Below, in pieces: positions 9,379-18,147 of a DNA stretch of 64,000 nucleotides. Where the stretch lies: positions 1,302,001 to 1,366,000 of the forward strand of contig NZ_CP041764.1 of NCBI RefSeq assembly GCF_009817885.1. Direction: 5' to 3'. The stretch's first letter is position 1. The number at the start of each line of letters is the position of its first letter. The DNA is from Serratia rhizosphaerae. GTDB lineage: Bacteria; Pseudomonadota; Gammaproteobacteria; Enterobacterales; Enterobacteriaceae. Below the pieces are notes generated by a model. That model saw only the letters and a program-made list of their open reading frames with translations. It did not search any database and was not told where the DNA came from. The translations under genes and the position numbers were made by a program.

Positions 9379-10733
9379 GCTGCTTTCTCCTGTAACGCGC
9401 GTACTACCTGCTCCATCGCGGCACTACGTGACCCTTTGATTAACACGGTAATGACCGCATGTTCCTGCAGTAACTCCGCTACGCGCGCGATTGCTGCCGC
9501 TTGATCCTGAAAATGTTCGCCGTTGCCGGCCGCTTCGCTGAGCGCCTGACTCAGAACGCCCACGCTCAGCACTTTATCCACGCCCGCCAGCCGGGCCGCT
9601 TCGCCGACCTGACGATGGCACTCTTCCGCGTCGTCACCCAGTTCCGCCATATCGCCCGCCACCATCACCCGATAGCCCGGCATCTCCGCCAGCACCTGCG
9701 CGGCGGCGGTCATTGAACCAACGTTGGCGTTATAGCTGTCGTCCAGCAGCAGCTTGCCTTCCGCCAGCGCAATCGGGAACAGACGCCCCGGCACCGCCTG
9801 CAGTTGCTGCAGGCCGCAGCGCACCGCTTCCAGCGACGCGCCTACCGACATCGCCAGCGCGGTGGCCGCCAGGGCGTTGGCTACGTTATGGCGCCCAGGC
9901 AGCGGCAGTGCGATGTCCGTGCGGCCAAACGGGGTATGCAGGGTAAACTGCGTGCCGTTGCCGTTAACCGTGATATCGCTGGCGAAGAAGTCCACGCCTT
10001 CCGCCGCCTGCGGCGAGAAGCGCCAGACGGTTTGATCCGTCAGCAGGTTTTGCCAGCGCGGCCAGTCGTTGTTGTCCGCGTTGATAATGGCGACGCCATC
10101 CGCTGGCAAACCTTGAAAAATTTCACCTTTCGCCTGCGCCACCCCTGCCAGCGAACCAAACCCTTCCAGGTGCGCCGCCGCCAGGTTGTTGACCAGCGCG
10201 CTTTGCGGGCGCGTCAGCGCGGTGGTGTAGGCGATTTCACCGATATGGTTAGCGCCCAACTCAATCACCGCAAAATCATGCTGCGGCTGCAGACGCAGCA
10301 GCGTCAGCGGCACGCCGATATCGTTGTTAAAGTTGCCGGCGGTATACAGCACGTCCCCGCACTCGCGCAGGATCGTGGCGGTCATCTCTTTCACCGAGGT
10401 TTTGCCCGATGAGCCGGTCAGCGCCACCACTTTAGCCGGCACCTGCTGACGCACCCAGCCCGCCAGCGCGCCCAGCGCCAGCCGGGTATCCGCCACCACC
10501 AGCTGCGGCACCTCCACCGGTAAGCGCTTGCTTACCAGCAAAGCACCTGCGCCGGCGGCAACCGCATCTGCGGCAAAATCATGTGCGTCAAAACGTTCGC
10601 CTTTCAGCGCCACAAACAGACAGCCTGTGGTCACCTGGCGAGTATCCGTCGTCACTTCATCAATTTGGCAATCGGCGCCGACCAACTCGGCGCGCAATAC
10701 ATCGGCCAGGGCCTGAAGGGAAACGGGAATCAT
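9372..10733 (-). CDS. murF: UDP-MurNAc-tripeptide--D-alanyl-D-alanine ligase MurF
   Basis: 453-residue Mur ligase that adds the D-Ala-D-Ala dipeptide made by DdlB. The ATP loop VVALTGSSGKTSVKEM (about residue 102), the NFNNDIGVPLTLL motif and LLDDSYNANVGSM (about 330) are present. Its start overlaps the murE stop by 4 bases (10730-10733), and its end overlaps mraY, so this part of the cluster is packed without gaps. Confidence 0.97.
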   Translation of the reverse strand: MIPVSLQALADVLRAELVGADCQIDEVTTDTRQVTTGCLFVALKGERFDAHDFAADAVAAGAGALLVSKRLPVEVPQLVVADTRLALGALAGWVRQQVPAKVVALTGSSGKTSVKEMTATILRECGDVLYTAGNFNNDIGVPLTLLRLQPQHDFAVIELGANHIGEIAYTTALTRPQSALVNNLAAAHLEGFGSLAGVAQAKGEIFQGLPADGVAIINADNNDWPRWQNLLTDQTVWRFSPQAAEGVDFFASDITVNGNGTQFTLHTPFGRTDIALPLPGRHNVANALAATALAMSVGASLEAVRCGLQQLQAVPGRLFPIALAEGKLLLDDSYNANVGSMTAAAQVLAEMPGYRVMVAGDMAELGDDAEECHRQVGEAARLAGVDKVLSVGVLSQALSEAAGNGEHFQDQAAAIARVAELLQEHAVITVLIKGSRSAAMEQVVRALQEKAAC

Positions 10734-12217
10734 GCCATCACCCCCAGCAAACGCGCGACGGTGGTGCGGTCGGAATAATCCAGACGGCGATTGCCCACCA
10801 GTTGATAATCCTCATGACCTTTACCGGCCACCAGCACCACGTCTTGTTCTTTCGCCTGCATCACCGAGCTGGTTACCGCCTCGGCGCGCCCGTGAATCAC
10901 CTGCGCCCGGCCGGCGTCCAGCAGCCCGCTCAGGATATCGGCGATAATCGCCTGCGGCTCTTCGGTACGCGGATTGTCATCGGTGATCACCACCCGGTCG
11001 GCAAACTGCTCGGCAATCGCGCCCATCAGCGGACGCTTGCCTTTGTCGCGGTCACCGCCGCAGCCAAAGACGCACCACAGCTGCCCACGGCAGTGCAGAC
11101 GCGCGGCTTCCAGCGCTTTTTCCAGCGCGTCCGGCGTGTGGGCGTAATCGACCACGACCGTCGGCTTGCCCGGCGCATTGAACACTTCCATGCGGCCACA
11201 GACCGGCTGCAGTTGCTGCGCGCTGGCCATCAGCGCCGCCAGCGGATAGCCCAGCGACAGCAGCGTCGCCAGCGCCAGCAGCAGGTTGCTGACGTTAAAT
11301 GCCCCCATCAGACGGCTTTCAATCTCGCCATCACCCCAGCTGGAGCTGAAACGGATAGTGGCGCCGTTATCGTGATAGTCCACCGCGGTGGCCTTCAGCC
11401 AGCGGCCGTGGCAGCCCGGCTGCAGGTTATCCTGCATGGTGACAGCCACCGCATCCGGCAGCTGCGCCAGCCAGCGCTGACCGACCTCATCATCGGCATT
11501 GATAATCGCCTGACCGATCTGATGCTCGGCGAACAGCGACCATTTCGCCGCTTCATAGCTGGCCATGTCGCCGTGGTAATCCAGGTGGTCGCGGCTCAGG
11601 TTGGTGAACACCGCCGCGGCAAACGGCAGCGCCGCAACGCGGCTTTGTACCAGACCATGGGAAGAGACTTCCATCGCCGCCAGCGTCGCGCCGCGATCCG
11701 CCAGGTCATTTAATACATGTTGCACATCCACCGCCGAACCGGTGGTATTTTCTGTCGGGCACACCTGGCCCAGTAGGCCGTTGCCGACGGTGCCCATCAC
11801 CGCGCTGGTTTCGCCCAGCAGCTGCCCCCACTGCGCCAGCAGCTGGGTGGTGGTGGTTTTACCGTTGGTGCCGGTCACGCCGACCAGACGCAGGCGTTCT
11901 GCCGGCTGATGGTAAAAACGCCCGGCCAGCGCAGACAGACGCTGATTAAGTTGGCCGAGATAAATCACCGGCACGCCGTGCATCGTACGAATTTCACCGT
12001 CTTCGGCGGCGCCTTCAGCTTCTGCGATCACTGCGGCGACGCCCTGGGCGATGGCTTGCGGAATATAGCGGCGACCATCCGTCTGGTGGCCGTTTACGGC
12101 GACAAACAGATCCCCGGCAGCCGCAATCCGGCTGTCTAATATCATTTCCCGCAGCGCGCGCTCGGGGGCCGAAGGCACCCACGGAGCGAGTAGGTCGCGC
12201 AAATTACGATCTGCCAC
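10730..12217 (-). CDS. murE: UDP-MurNAc-L-Ala-D-Glu--meso-diaminopimelate ligase MurE
   Basis: 495-residue Mur ligase. The ATP loop VGVTGTNGKTTTTQLLAQW is near residue 115. The motif DDNPRTEEPQ near residue 413 is the DNPR signature that selects meso-diaminopimelate rather than lysine, so the wall is the usual Gram-negative A1gamma type. Length equals E. coli MurE. The start overlaps the end of ftsI by 14 bases. Confidence 0.97.
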   Translation of the reverse strand: MADRNLRDLLAPWVPSAPERALREMILDSRIAAAGDLFVAVNGHQTDGRRYIPQAIAQGVAAVIAEAEGAAEDGEIRTMHGVPVIYLGQLNQRLSALAGRFYHQPAERLRLVGVTGTNGKTTTTQLLAQWGQLLGETSAVMGTVGNGLLGQVCPTENTTGSAVDVQHVLNDLADRGATLAAMEVSSHGLVQSRVAALPFAAAVFTNLSRDHLDYHGDMASYEAAKWSLFAEHQIGQAIINADDEVGQRWLAQLPDAVAVTMQDNLQPGCHGRWLKATAVDYHDNGATIRFSSSWGDGEIESRLMGAFNVSNLLLALATLLSLGYPLAALMASAQQLQPVCGRMEVFNAPGKPTVVVDYAHTPDALEKALEAARLHCRGQLWCVFGCGGDRDKGKRPLMGAIAEQFADRVVITDDNPRTEEPQAIIADILSGLLDAGRAQVIHGRAEAVTSSVMQAKEQDVVLVAGKGHEDYQLVGNRRLDYSDRTTVARLLGVMA

Positions 12218-13967
12218 CTGAACCCTCTTTTTTATTAATCACTAATTCGCTTTTATCACCGGTGGGCAACGCGTCCGGCTCAACGTTCATGGTGCGCAGT
12301 ACGCCGCCCATGATGGCGCCAAACACCGGCGCGGAAATTGCGCCACCATAGTATTTCCCGCCCTGCGGGTCGTTGATGACCACCACCAGGGCAAAACGGG
12401 GCTGACTCGCCGGCGCAACGCCGGCGGTATAAGCGATATAACGGTTGACGTATTTACCGTCCGGCCCCACTTTCTTCGCGGTACCGGTTTTAATGGCGAT
12501 ACGGTAACCCTTGATGGCGGCTTTCACGCCGCCGCCGCCCGGCAGGGCCACGCTTTCCATCATGTGCACCACGGTACGCACCAGCGGTTCAGGGAATATG
12601 CGTTTGCCGGCAACCGGCGGGTCAACCTTGGTAATCGACAGCGGGCGATACACGCCCAGGCTGCCGATCGTTGCATAGACTCGCGCCAACTGTAACGGTG
12701 TTACCATTAGCCCGTAGCCGAAAGAGAAGGTGGCCCTCTCTATGTCAGACCACCGTTGTTTTTTTGGATATATGCCACTGCTTTCTCCGACCAACCCCAA
12801 ATTGGTCGCTTTTCCCAGCCCAAAACGTGAGTAAGTATCTACTAACGCTGAGGACGGCATCGCTAACGCCAGCTTGGAAACCCCGACGTTACTCGACTTC
12901 TGCAAGATCCCGGTCACCGACAGTTCCGGATAACGCGCCACGTCTTTAATCTCATGGCCGTTAATGCGGTAAGGCACGGTGTTCAGCACGCTGTTTTCTC
13001 TCACTACGCCGTGCTGCAGCGCCGTCATCACCACCATCGGTTTTACGGTGGAACCAGGCTCAAAAATATCGGTAATGGCGCGGTTACGCATGGTCTCTTT
13101 CGGCGTACCGGCCATATTGTTCGGGTTATAAGACGGGCTGTTGGCCATCGCCAGCACTTCACCGGTGTTGACGTCGATCAGCACCGCGGTGCCGGACTCC
13201 GCCTTGTTGAACGCCACCGCGTTGTTCAGCTCGCGGTAAACCAGCGCCTGCAGGCGTTCATCAATACTCAACGCCAGGTTGTGCGCCGCCTGGCTGTCGA
13301 CGGAGGAGATATCCTCAATCACGCGGCCATAGCGGTCTTTACGCACCGTACGCTTGCCCGGCTGCCCGGTCAGCCAGTGGTCAAAGCTCTTCTCAATACC
13401 CTCAATGCCCTGACCGTCGATATTGGTCACGCCAATAATATGCGAGGTGACCTGCCCGGCCGGGTAGTAACGGCGCGATTCCTGCCGTAGGTAAATCCCC
13501 GGCAGCTTCAGCTTGTGAATGTATTCACCGATCGCCGGATTAACCTGACGCGCCAGATAAACAAAGCGCCCGCGCGGGTTGGCGTTAACGCGCTTGGACA
13601 GCTGATCGAGCGGAATACCCAGCGCGTCCGACAGCGCCTTCCAGCGGTTGTCCAGCGTGATGCCGCCGCGCTCGTTCAGCTCTTTCGGGTCCGCCCAGAT
13701 GGCGTTCACCGGCACGCTGACCGCCAGCGGCCGTCCGGCGCGATCGCTGATCATGCCGCGCGCCGCCGGCACCTGCTGTACGCGCAGCGAACGCATATCG
13801 CCTTCTTTCACCAGCCGGTCCGGGCTAATCACCTGCAGGTACGCCACCCGCAGCATCAGCCCGACCAGCGCCAGCAAAATACAGCCGCACAGCAACGCAA
13901 AACGCCAGCTGACAAAGCTGGCTTGATCTTCCTGGCGTTTCAACTTACCGGGGCGTGCTGCTTTCAT
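12204..13967 (-). CDS. ftsI: Septal transpeptidase FtsI (PBP3)
   Basis: 587-residue class B penicillin-binding protein, the septal D,D-transpeptidase that pairs with FtsW. A basic cytoplasmic tail is followed by one membrane segment (about residues 23-40). The catalytic serine lies in FEPGSTVKPM at residue 306; the SSN motif occurs in LQKSSNVGVSKL (about 358) and the KTG motif in IAIKTGTAKKVG (about 493). It overlaps murE by 14 bases at its 3' end and is separated from ftsL by 42 bases. Confidence 0.97.
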   Translation of the reverse strand: MKAARPGKLKRQEDQASFVSWRFALLCGCILLALVGLMLRVAYLQVISPDRLVKEGDMRSLRVQQVPAARGMISDRAGRPLAVSVPVNAIWADPKELNERGGITLDNRWKALSDALGIPLDQLSKRVNANPRGRFVYLARQVNPAIGEYIHKLKLPGIYLRQESRRYYPAGQVTSHIIGVTNIDGQGIEGIEKSFDHWLTGQPGKRTVRKDRYGRVIEDISSVDSQAAHNLALSIDERLQALVYRELNNAVAFNKAESGTAVLIDVNTGEVLAMANSPSYNPNNMAGTPKETMRNRAITDIFEPGSTVKPMVVMTALQHGVVRENSVLNTVPYRINGHEIKDVARYPELSVTGILQKSSNVGVSKLALAMPSSALVDTYSRFGLGKATNLGLVGESSGIYPKKQRWSDIERATFSFGYGLMVTPLQLARVYATIGSLGVYRPLSITKVDPPVAGKRIFPEPLVRTVVHMMESVALPGGGGVKAAIKGYRIAIKTGTAKKVGPDGKYVNRYIAYTAGVAPASQPRFALVVVINDPQGGKYYGGAISAPVFGAIMGGVLRTMNVEPDALPTGDKSELVINKKEGSGGRS

Positions 13968-14009
13968 GCGTTCCCTTTTTGCTCCGTTTCATTACGTCGG
14001 TTAAACCAC

Positions 14010-14330
14010 TCATTGTTTAACGATGATATTTTCTTGCGATGGATCGACGTGCTGCATCTGCAGCTTCTCAATCGCCGTGCGCTCCACGCGGCTGTGGTCA
14101 CCCAATGCATTCTCTTCGAGGATCAGGTTGCGCCATTCGATATCCAGCGCATCACGCTCCAGCACCAGTTGCTCGCGCTCGGCGGTCAGCAGGCGGGTAC
14201 GGTGCGCGGTAGTCACCACCAAAATGGCGGACACCAGCACGGCTATCAGCAAAATCAGCGGGATCTTGGCGTTACGCAGTAAATCGCCGCCGATAACCCC
14301 GACCAACCCATGGCGCTCATTCCCAATCAC
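14010..14330 (-). CDS. ftsL: Cell division protein FtsL
   Basis: 106-residue bitopic protein of the FtsQLB complex. It has a short cytoplasmic part, one membrane segment (about residues 21-42, KIPLILLIAVLVSAILVVTT) and a periplasmic leucine-zipper-like coiled coil ending in a conserved stretch (LGDHSRVERTAIEKLQMQ). It is about 15 residues shorter at the N-terminus than E. coli FtsL. The ATG overlaps the rsmH stop by 4 bases, which fixes the start. Confidence 0.96.
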   Translation of the reverse strand: MIGNERHGLVGVIGGDLLRNAKIPLILLIAVLVSAILVVTTAHRTRLLTAEREQLVLERDALDIEWRNLILEENALGDHSRVERTAIEKLQMQHVDPSQENIIVKQ

Positions 14331-15268
14331 TCGGATACCCTCTCGGCAATGCGCAACACTGAACTGCGCGCACGTGGATTTTCGGCCACTTCTTCAGGCG
14401 GCGGCATCATCTTGCCCAGCGACTTCAGGCTGCGGCCGCCCAGCTCGCGCAACTGCGCTTCGGTCAGCGGCAGCCCCGCCGGCACCTGGGCGCCGCGGCT
14501 GTGGTGACGCATAAAGCGTTTTACAATCCGGTCTTCCAGCGAGTGGAAGCTGATAATCGATAAGCGCCCCTGCGGTGCCAGTACGTCCAGTGCGCCTTCC
14601 AGCGCGCGCTCGATCTCTTCCAGTTCACTGTTGATGTAAATACGGATGGCCTGGAAGCTGCGGGTCGCCGGGTGTTTATGCTTTTCTTTGAACGGACTGG
14701 CGGCGGCAATCAGCTCGGCCAACTCTTTGGTACGCGTCATCGGCTCTGTTTTATTACGCTCGACGATGGCGCGTGCAATACGCTTGGCAAAACGCTCTTC
14801 ACCAAAGGTTTTCAACACCCAGGCGATATCTTCCGCTTCGGCTTTCAACAGCCATTCCGCGGCGGACTGGCCGCGCGAGGGGTCCATGCGCATATCCAGC
14901 GGCCCGTCGCGCATAAAGGAGAAACCGCGCTCCGGATCGTCGAGCTGCGGTGAAGAGACCCCCAGGTCCAGCAGAACGCCGTCGATCTGCCCTTCCAGTC
15001 CGCGCTCCCGCACATAATGCGACAACTCGGAGAACGGGCCATGTACGATGTTAAAACGAGGATCTTCAATAGATTTGGCGGCTGCAATCGCCTGCGGATC
15101 GCGGTCAATCGCCAACAAACGTCCTTCCGGCCCGAGCTGGGACAGAATCAGACGAGAATGGCCACCGCGACCAAAAGTACCGTCGATATATATGCCGTTA
15201 CTGCGGATGTTGAGGCCGTTAACCGCCTCATCCAACAGTACGGTAGTGTGTTTATAATTTTCCAACAT
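14327..15268 (-). CDS. rsmH: 16S rRNA m4C1402 methyltransferase RsmH
   Basis: 313-residue SAM-dependent methyltransferase (former MraW) that N4-methylates C1402 in the ribosomal P site. The SAM motif IDGTFGRGGHSRLIL is near residue 28, LDLGVSSPQLDDPERGFSF near 100, and ISFHSLEDRIVKRFM near 240. Length equals E. coli RsmH. It lies 2 bases after mraZ and overlaps ftsL by 4 bases. Confidence 0.97.
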   Translation of the reverse strand: MLENYKHTTVLLDEAVNGLNIRSNGIYIDGTFGRGGHSRLILSQLGPEGRLLAIDRDPQAIAAAKSIEDPRFNIVHGPFSELSHYVRERGLEGQIDGVLLDLGVSSPQLDDPERGFSFMRDGPLDMRMDPSRGQSAAEWLLKAEAEDIAWVLKTFGEERFAKRIARAIVERNKTEPMTRTKELAELIAAASPFKEKHKHPATRSFQAIRIYINSELEEIERALEGALDVLAPQGRLSIISFHSLEDRIVKRFMRHHSRGAQVPAGLPLTEAQLRELGGRSLKSLGKMMPPPEEVAENPRARSSVLRIAERVSE

Positions 15269-15270
15269 GC

Positions 15271-15729
15271 TTATAGCGACAAGTCCTGTAGCCGCTCAGA
15301 CAACGGTTCCTGAGACGACTGTTCAGCGTCAATATCATCCTTGACTTGTTGATACCAGGTCTGTTCATCCCACAGTTCAAACTTGTTGAACTGGCCGACC
15401 AGCATCACTTCTTTCGTTAGTCCGGCGTGTTGACGCAACGTACTCGCTATCAACAACCGCCCGGCATTATCCATCTGGCACTCACTGGCATGCCCCAACA
15501 GCAAGCGCTGCACGCGGCGCTCCGCAGGGTTCATGCTCGACAGACGGGATAATTTTTGTTCAATCACTTCCCATTCGGGTAACGGGTAAAGCAGCAGGCA
15601 GGGCTGATGGAGGTCAATGGTACAGACCATTTGGCCTTGCGATTCCTCGTTCAGCGAGTCCCGGTAACGGGTTGGTACGGCAAGCCGCCCCTTGCTGTCG
15701 AGGTTGACCATCGTCGCCCCTCGAAACAT
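15271..15729 (-). CDS. mraZ: Transcriptional regulator MraZ
   Basis: 152-residue DNA-binding protein made of two SpoVT-AbrB-like domains, each with a DxxGR core: NLDSKGRLAVPTRYR (about residue 10) and QMDNAGRLLIASTLR (about 85). In E. coli MraZ represses its own promoter and the dcw genes, and the matching operator is visible just upstream (15758-15782). It is the first gene of the cluster. Confidence 0.97.
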   Translation of the reverse strand: MFRGATMVNLDSKGRLAVPTRYRDSLNEESQGQMVCTIDLHQPCLLLYPLPEWEVIEQKLSRLSSMNPAERRVQRLLLGHASECQMDNAGRLLIASTLRQHAGLTKEVMLVGQFNKFELWDEQTWYQQVKDDIDAEQSSQEPLSERLQDLSL

Positions 15730-15757
15730 TCCTGAGCTACCCCTTCGTGACCTTTTT

Positions 15758-15782
15758 CACCACTTTACCCCACAAATTCCCA
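15758..15782 (-). promoter_or_regulatory. MraZ operator, three TGG-repeats
   Basis: Read on the minus strand this is TGGGA-N5-TGGGG-N5-TGGTG, three direct repeats at exact 10-base steps, so all lie on one face of the helix. This is the known binding arrangement of the enterobacterial MraZ ring. The repeats start just downstream of the predicted transcription start of the mra promoter, a position suited to repression by blocking the polymerase. Confidence 0.88.
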
Positions 15783-15790
15783 CATAAAGG

Positions 15791-15820
15791 AGTTTACGGA
15801 GGGTATTAAAACCTTGTCAA
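15791..15820 (-). promoter_or_regulatory. Promoter Pmra for the dcw cluster
   Basis: On the minus strand a perfect TTGACA -35 box (15815-15820) is followed after 18 bases by TAAACT (15791-15796), a 4 of 6 match to the -10 box. A start of transcription near 15784 would place the MraZ repeats immediately downstream. The location matches the main E. coli dcw promoter upstream of mraZ. Confidence 0.7.
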
Positions 15821-16417
15821 GCCAGAGCGGCGGTGCTTTGGCAATATTTCTCTGTTCGTTTTGGGAGCTGACTCGCGAAAGGAACTCTTTTTATTCGGCA
15901 ATAAAAAATTAACACCATGATAAACGAGGAGAATTTTTTGAAAGGAAAGTAGGCGGTTAACAATCTGACAAATTGGCGATTAATTAGCTCAATACTTTCT
16001 TCTGTAATCGAAGTCTCATTTTTCAATTGTTCTTTTGCCCCGCGGCATGACGGCCAAACCCGCTGCGGCGCAGGCCTGCGGCACGGCACATCCCCGCAAG
16101 CGCCGACGATAATGCCCTAAGGTAATTACGGTGATGCCGGCAGTCCGATAACGGGGGACGTTATTTTACTGCAATTAAACGGTGAATGCCGAGAGGGGAA
16201 AATAAAATAAATGTTTTGATGATTACCAGGCGGGCTAATTGCGATTTAAATCATATTACTAAGATTATTCCCAAAAAACTTTACAATACGGCCGCATTTC
16301 CTTACATGTTTATTCCTATCGTTTTTGGCATTTCAATTAGAAAAACGCATAGAAATCACAACCCACTGTTTTATATCATTTTTATTAAAACACTCGAGAA
16401 TACGCGCCTGACAGCAA
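15821..16417. other. Intergenic region between mraZ and cra, no gene seen
   Basis: About 600 bases, clearly more AT-rich than the flanking genes. It contains a possible 90-codon reading on the minus strand and a longer one on the plus strand running into cra, but neither resembles a known protein or has convincing start signals. It probably serves as the upstream region of Pmra. No further structure was recognised. Confidence 0.5.
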
Positions 16418-16437
16418 GGGAACAGCGCGCTGTCCCC
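16418..16437 (-). terminator. Hairpin after cra, probable terminator
   Basis: An 8-base-pair stem with a 4-base loop (on the minus strand GGGGACAG-CGCG-CUGUUCCC, one G-U pair) lies 12 bases after the cra stop. The following bases are only moderately U-rich, so the terminator call is tentative. Confidence 0.5.
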
Positions 16438-16449
16438 CTGCCCATAGGG

Positions 16450-17454
16450 TTACTTTCTGCTCAGGCTGCCGCGTCGGAACAGATTACGACGAATGCGCGT
16501 CAGACCCGGCTTCGGCTTACGCGGCTCATCCAGGCTGGCCAGCACCAGCTCCAATACGCGCTCCGCCACATCGCGGTGGCGCTGCGCCACTGCCAGCACC
16601 GGACACTCCAGGAAATCCAGCAGTTCATGGTCGCCAAACGTGGCAATGGCCAAATCGGTCGGCAGACGCCCTTGTTGCTTCAAGGTCACATCCATCACGC
16701 CCTGCAGCAATGAAAACGAAGTGGTGAACAGCGCCTGCGGCATCGGGTGGGTTTGCAGCCACTGGGCGAACAACGTCCCTGCGGCTTCGCGCTCATAGCT
16801 ATTGGCGTACAGGTAATCCACCTGGCGCTCATCATCCTGCCAGGCCTGACGGAACCCCTGCTCGCGCAGGAAACTGACCGACAATTCCGGCAGCGCGCCC
16901 AGGTACAATACCGACTCTGCCGGGAAAGTGCGCAGCTCCTGCGCCAGAGTAAAGGCGTCTTCCTGATCGGCGCCTACGACGCTGATGAAATGCTCGCGAT
17001 CCAACGCGCGGTCCAGCGCGATGATCGGCAGCGAACCATTCGCCCAGCGCTGGTAGAAAGGGTGCTCCGGCGGCAGCGCGGTCGAGACGATAATCGCGTC
17101 AACCTGACGCTGCAACAGGTGCTCAATGCAGCGCATTTCGTTGTCCGGCTGATCCTCGGAGCAGGCAATCAGCAACTGGTAGCCGCGCTGACGCGCCTGA
17201 CGCTCCAGATAGTTGGCGATGCGTGTGTAGCTGGTGTTTTCCAGGTCGGGAATCACCAATCCGATAGAACGTGTCCGACCGGCGCGCAGCCCTGCCGCCA
17301 CGGCGTTCGGATGATAATTATGCTCCCTGACCACGGCCATCACTTTTTCGACGGTTTTATCGCTGACGCGATACTGTTTCGCCTTACCGTTGATGACATA
17401 ACTGGCCGTAGTGCGCGAAACGCCAGCGAGACGCGCGATTTCATCCAGTTTCAC
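16450..17454 (-). CDS. cra: Catabolite repressor/activator Cra (FruR)
   Basis: 334-residue LacI/GalR-family regulator, identical in length to E. coli Cra and nearly identical over the first 130 residues. The N-terminal helix-turn-helix (MKLDEIARLAGVSRTTASYV) and hinge helix (VAAGLRAGRTRSIGLVIPD) are followed by a periplasmic-binding-protein-like effector domain that senses fructose phosphates. It controls carbon flow between glycolysis and gluconeogenesis. It is transcribed alone; ilvH ends about 200 bases upstream on the same strand. Confidence 0.98.
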   Translation of the reverse strand: MKLDEIARLAGVSRTTASYVINGKAKQYRVSDKTVEKVMAVVREHNYHPNAVAAGLRAGRTRSIGLVIPDLENTSYTRIANYLERQARQRGYQLLIACSEDQPDNEMRCIEHLLQRQVDAIIVSTALPPEHPFYQRWANGSLPIIALDRALDREHFISVVGADQEDAFTLAQELRTFPAESVLYLGALPELSVSFLREQGFRQAWQDDERQVDYLYANSYEREAAGTLFAQWLQTHPMPQALFTTSFSLLQGVMDVTLKQQGRLPTDLAIATFGDHELLDFLECPVLAVAQRHRDVAERVLELVLASLDEPRKPKPGLTRIRRNLFRRGSLSRK

Positions 17455-17630
17455 GTTAACCCCTTACTGATGCTGAAAATAGAGAGTGAAGGCAGCCCTC
17501 AGCAAGCATCGCAGCCATGCAATGCTTCAATCCGGCTTAACGATCTAACAGCAGAAACCTCTAGCGGGCAACCGATTTTGCCGCAAGGTGCCGGCAAACG
17601 GGCAAATTTTACCGCCGGAGACCTACAGCA

Positions 17631-17646
17631 GGGGCGCCGACGCCCC
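17631..17646 (-). terminator. GC-rich hairpin at the end of ilvIH
   Basis: A 6-base-pair inverted repeat (ggggcg / cgcccc, loop ccga) lies 8 bases after the ilvH stop. There is no U-tract, so it may act as an RNA 3' end stabiliser or a weak terminator only. Confidence 0.35.
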
Positions 17647-17653
17647 CGCCTTT

Positions 17654-18145
17654 TCAGCGCATGATCTTATCGCCACGCGAGACGCCAACGACGCCGGAGC
17701 GCGCCACCTCGACGATTTCCGCCACTTCACGCACCGTTCCCAGGAAAGCGTCCAGTTTATCGCTGGTGCCTGCCAGCTGCACGGTGTACAGCGTCGCGGT
17801 GACATCAACAATCTGCCCGCGGAAAATATCGGCGCAGCGCTTCACCTCTTCACGGCCGTAGCCGCTGGCCTGCAGCTTGACCAGCATAATTTCACGCTCG
17901 ACGTGCGCCCCCTGCGCCAGTTCGCTGACGCGCAGCACATCCACCAGCTTATGCAGCTGCTTCTCAATCTGTTCCAGCACCTTCTCGTCGCCCACCGTCT
18001 GGATGGTCATGCGCGACAGCGTCGGATCGTCGGTCGGCGCGACCGTCAGACTTTCAATGTTATAGCCACGCTGGGAAAACAACCCGACCACGCGCGACAA
18101 CGCACCGGATTCATTCTCCAGTAATACAGATAAAATACGCCGCAT
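17654..18145 (-). CDS. ilvH: Acetohydroxyacid synthase III, regulatory subunit
   Basis: 163-residue small subunit giving valine feedback control of the IlvI enzyme. An N-terminal ACT domain starts MRRILSVLLENESGALSRVVGLFSQRG; the second half is the C-terminal ALS_ss domain. The ATG was chosen to match the 163-residue E. coli protein; a longer reading begins inside ilvI. It starts 2 bases after the ilvI stop, forming an operon. Confidence 0.97.
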   Translation of the reverse strand: MRRILSVLLENESGALSRVVGLFSQRGYNIESLTVAPTDDPTLSRMTIQTVGDEKVLEQIEKQLHKLVDVLRVSELAQGAHVEREIMLVKLQASGYGREEVKRCADIFRGQIVDVTATLYTVQLAGTSDKLDAFLGTVREVAEIVEVARSGVVGVSRGDKIMR

Positions 18146-18147
18146 GA

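Noticed and set aside
15817..16089. 90-codon reading on the minus strand upstream of mraZ
   Set aside because: Covers the mra -35 box, has mixed composition, no ribosome site and no resemblance to known proteins.
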